Origin: Bacteriovoracaceae bacterium
GTDB taxonomy: Bacteria; Bdellovibrionota; Bacteriovoracia; Bacteriovoracales; Bacteriovoracaceae
Assembly: GCA_023151145.1 (NCBI GenBank)
Contig: JAKLJM010000145.1
Span: forward strand, 1 to 6,113
DNA length: 6,113 bases
Direction: 5' to 3'
The notes below the pieces were generated by a model, which saw only the letters and a program-made list of their open reading frames with translations, ran no database searches and had not been told where the DNA came from. This document shows, piece after piece, positions 4,666 to 6,113 of this stretch (position 1 is its first letter; each line of letters opens with the position of its first letter). The position numbers were made by a program, and so were the translations under genes.

Positions 4666-6113
4666 ATGGAAAAAAATGTTGAACAATTTAAACTAAAAGA
4701 AACATTAATTGGTCTCGGGATTGTGGCCAATGGAGTTTTATATTTAGTTATTATCTTTATGTGGTTATCCATACCAGACGAGGTTTTATTAAATGGTGCA
4801 ACCACGGCCTTTAATTTATTTTTATCAGCAATTCTTATTATTTTAAAACGCCAGCGTTTTAAAGTTTTTTATGAAAGTAATCAATTTAAATTAACAGTTG
4901 ATACTTTAGTGAATGGAATTTTAGTCTTTTTCATTCTCGCTCTTCTCAATTTTTGGGCGTTTAAATATCCTTGGCAAAAAGATTTTAGTTTATTTCAATT
5001 GCACACTCTCACTTCTCAAACAAAAGAAGTGGTAAAAAATATCGAAGGTCCAATTGAGTTTAAAATTTTTGCGCGCAAAAACGAAGCACTTTTATGGATG
5101 CCCATTTTAGATCTATATCGTTTTGTAAAAGCAGATATTAAAATTGAAAAAATCAATATCGAACTTCGACCGGACTTAGTTTCTCAGTATAATATTCAAA
5201 ATGATTCCACCTTAGTCATCGAATATAAAGGAAGACAGCAATTCGTCACACCCCGTGATGAGTTAAACGTCACCAACGCGATTGTTCGTCTTACTCGTTT
5301 GGTAGATCCAGTTATCTATTTTGTTGTAGGTCACGGTGAAGCTGATATTGAATCAAGTGAAAACGAAGGAATGAAACTTGTTTTAGAGTCAGTGAGAAAT
5401 ACTGCTATTGACGTTCGACCACTTAACTTAAGTTCAGCCCAAGAGATTCCCTTTGATGCTAAAGCCGTTATTGTTTGGGGACCAAAAACACCTTTTATGG
5501 ATTCTGAACTTGCCATGCTAAAACGTTTCTATCAAAGAGGAGGGGGATTAGTTTTCGCTCTCGACCCTGATTTAAATGAAAGAAAATTTACGAATATCGA
5601 AAATTTTTTGGCAGAAATCGGTCTCTTGTATCATCACAATTTAGTTTACGATCGTAAAAATTTTGTCAATGGCTCCAATGGGTCAGTGCCAATAGCCTCT
5701 AGCTTTTTGCCAGATCACATTTTGACAAAAGACTTTAAAGGTCAGATCTTTTTTCCACTCGTTTCATCAGTAGGAGTGAAAAAAACTGAAGAAGGGACCG
5801 CTGAAACACCAGAGACTCTAGATTTAAAAGAATTAGTTTTCTCTTCCGAAGCCCCTCAATCTTGGGGAGAAACAGATAAAAAAGAAATTGCCGGTGAAGC
5901 CGTTTTCTACACTGAAGGAAAAGATCGACCAGGACCGCTTAGTTTTGTTGCCAGTGCCGAAGGACCTAAAAATCGTGTGCTGTTATTTGGGAATTCAAGC
6001 TTTGCCTTAAATGCCTACGTAAAATTTTCTAGTAATATGAATTTTTTCATCAATACAATGTCTTGGATTGTTGGCGAAGATCGCTTAGTGAGTTTTAATT
6101 TACCGATTATTCA
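4666..6113 (+). CDS. gldG: GldG-like ABC transporter auxiliary protein, 3'-truncated by the window edge
   Basis: The frame is open from ATG 4666 to the window end (482 complete codons), with AGGTGGG (4654-4660) as ribosome binding site. The N-terminus has three predicted helices, about residues 14-34, 42-60 and 78-98. After these comes DFSLFQLHTLTSQTKEVV (106-123), the typical entry to the GldG soluble region. Further family hallmarks are ELNVTNAIVRLTR (199-211), IYFVVGHGE (217-225) and a Rossmann-like segment with VIVWGPKTP (268-276) and GGGLVFALDPD (292-302), as in the ABC_transp_aux / GldG family. Near the end of the window, FGNSSFALN followed by NFFINTMSWIVGED matches the usual closing part of that domain. 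A final membrane helix, common in relatives, would lie beyond the window. The soluble part is expected on the periplasmic side. Gene order ATPase-permease-GldG supports one complex. Its role and substrate are unknown. Confidence 0.88.
   Translation, partial: MEKNVEQFKLKETLIGLGIVANGVLYLVIIFMWLSIPDEVLLNGATTAFNLFLSAILIILKRQRFKVFYESNQFKLTVDTLVNGILVFFILALLNFWAFKYPWQKDFSLFQLHTLTSQTKEVVKNIEGPIEFKIFARKNEALLWMPILDLYRFVKADIKIEKINIELRPDLVSQYNIQNDSTLVIEYKGRQQFVTPRDELNVTNAIVRLTRLVDPVIYFVVGHGEADIESSENEGMKLVLESVRNTAIDVRPLNLSSAQEIPFDAKAVIVWGPKTPFMDSELAMLKRFYQRGGGLVFALDPDLNERKFTNIENFLAEIGLLYHHNLVYDRKNFVNGSNGSVPIASSFLPDHILTKDFKGQIFFPLVSSVGVKKTEEGTAETPETLDLKELVFSSEAPQSWGETDKKEIAGEAVFYTEGKDRPGPLSFVASAEGPKNRVLLFGNSSFALNAYVKFSSNMNFFINTMSWIVGEDRLVSFNLPII

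Noticed and set aside
5331..5516. 61-codon minus-strand ORF inside the GldG-like gene
   Set aside because: It is antisense to the region encoding the conserved GHGE and GPKTP segments and has no supporting signals.

Overview
The window is a low-GC, gene-dense bacterial segment with Gram-negative traits. It holds a probable lipoprotein gene, an NrnA-type DHH phosphoesterase and a Gld-type ABC-2 transporter cluster. The AT-rich composition, clear Shine-Dalgarno sites, lipoprotein and GldA/GldF/GldG-like trio would fit a predatory or gliding delta-proteobacterial relative such as Bdellovibrionota. Spirochaetes and other groups also carry these genes, so the taxonomic guess is weak. No rRNA, tRNA, CRISPR array, insertion sequence or phage gene was seen.

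Layout: (1) 1-998, minus strand: a 5'-complete, 3'-truncated gene for an unrecognised lipoprotein of at least 332 residues. It contains a strong 11-bp inverted repeat at 649-685. (2) 999-1176: a divergent intergenic region with a 9-bp inverted repeat and a sigma70-like promoter whose spacer holds a palindrome. (3) 1177-1731, plus strand: a 184-residue charged, probably disordered protein of unknown function. (4) 1728-2744, minus strand: nrnA, which converges on the 184-residue gene with a 4-bp tail-to-tail overlap. (5) 2745-2953: a second divergent region with two palindromes and A/T tracts. (6) 2954 to beyond 6113, plus strand: an ATPase, permease and GldG-like auxiliary protein, with an 8-bp overlap and then a 10-bp gap. 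The last gene runs off the window.

The three transporter genes look like one translationally coupled operon. The cytoplasmic ATPase would power the six-helix permease, and the GldG-like protein would add a large domain outside the membrane. nrnA is a housekeeping RNA-turnover enzyme divergent from that operon, with no obvious functional link to it. The lipoprotein and the 184-residue protein are the real unknowns.

No wholly new system is evident. The most unusual signals are the terminator-like hairpin inside the lipoprotein gene, a promoter pattern shared by the 184-residue gene and nrnA (GTGCTGAAA, 15-16 bases, TTAAGATAA), and the palindromes in both divergent intergenic regions.
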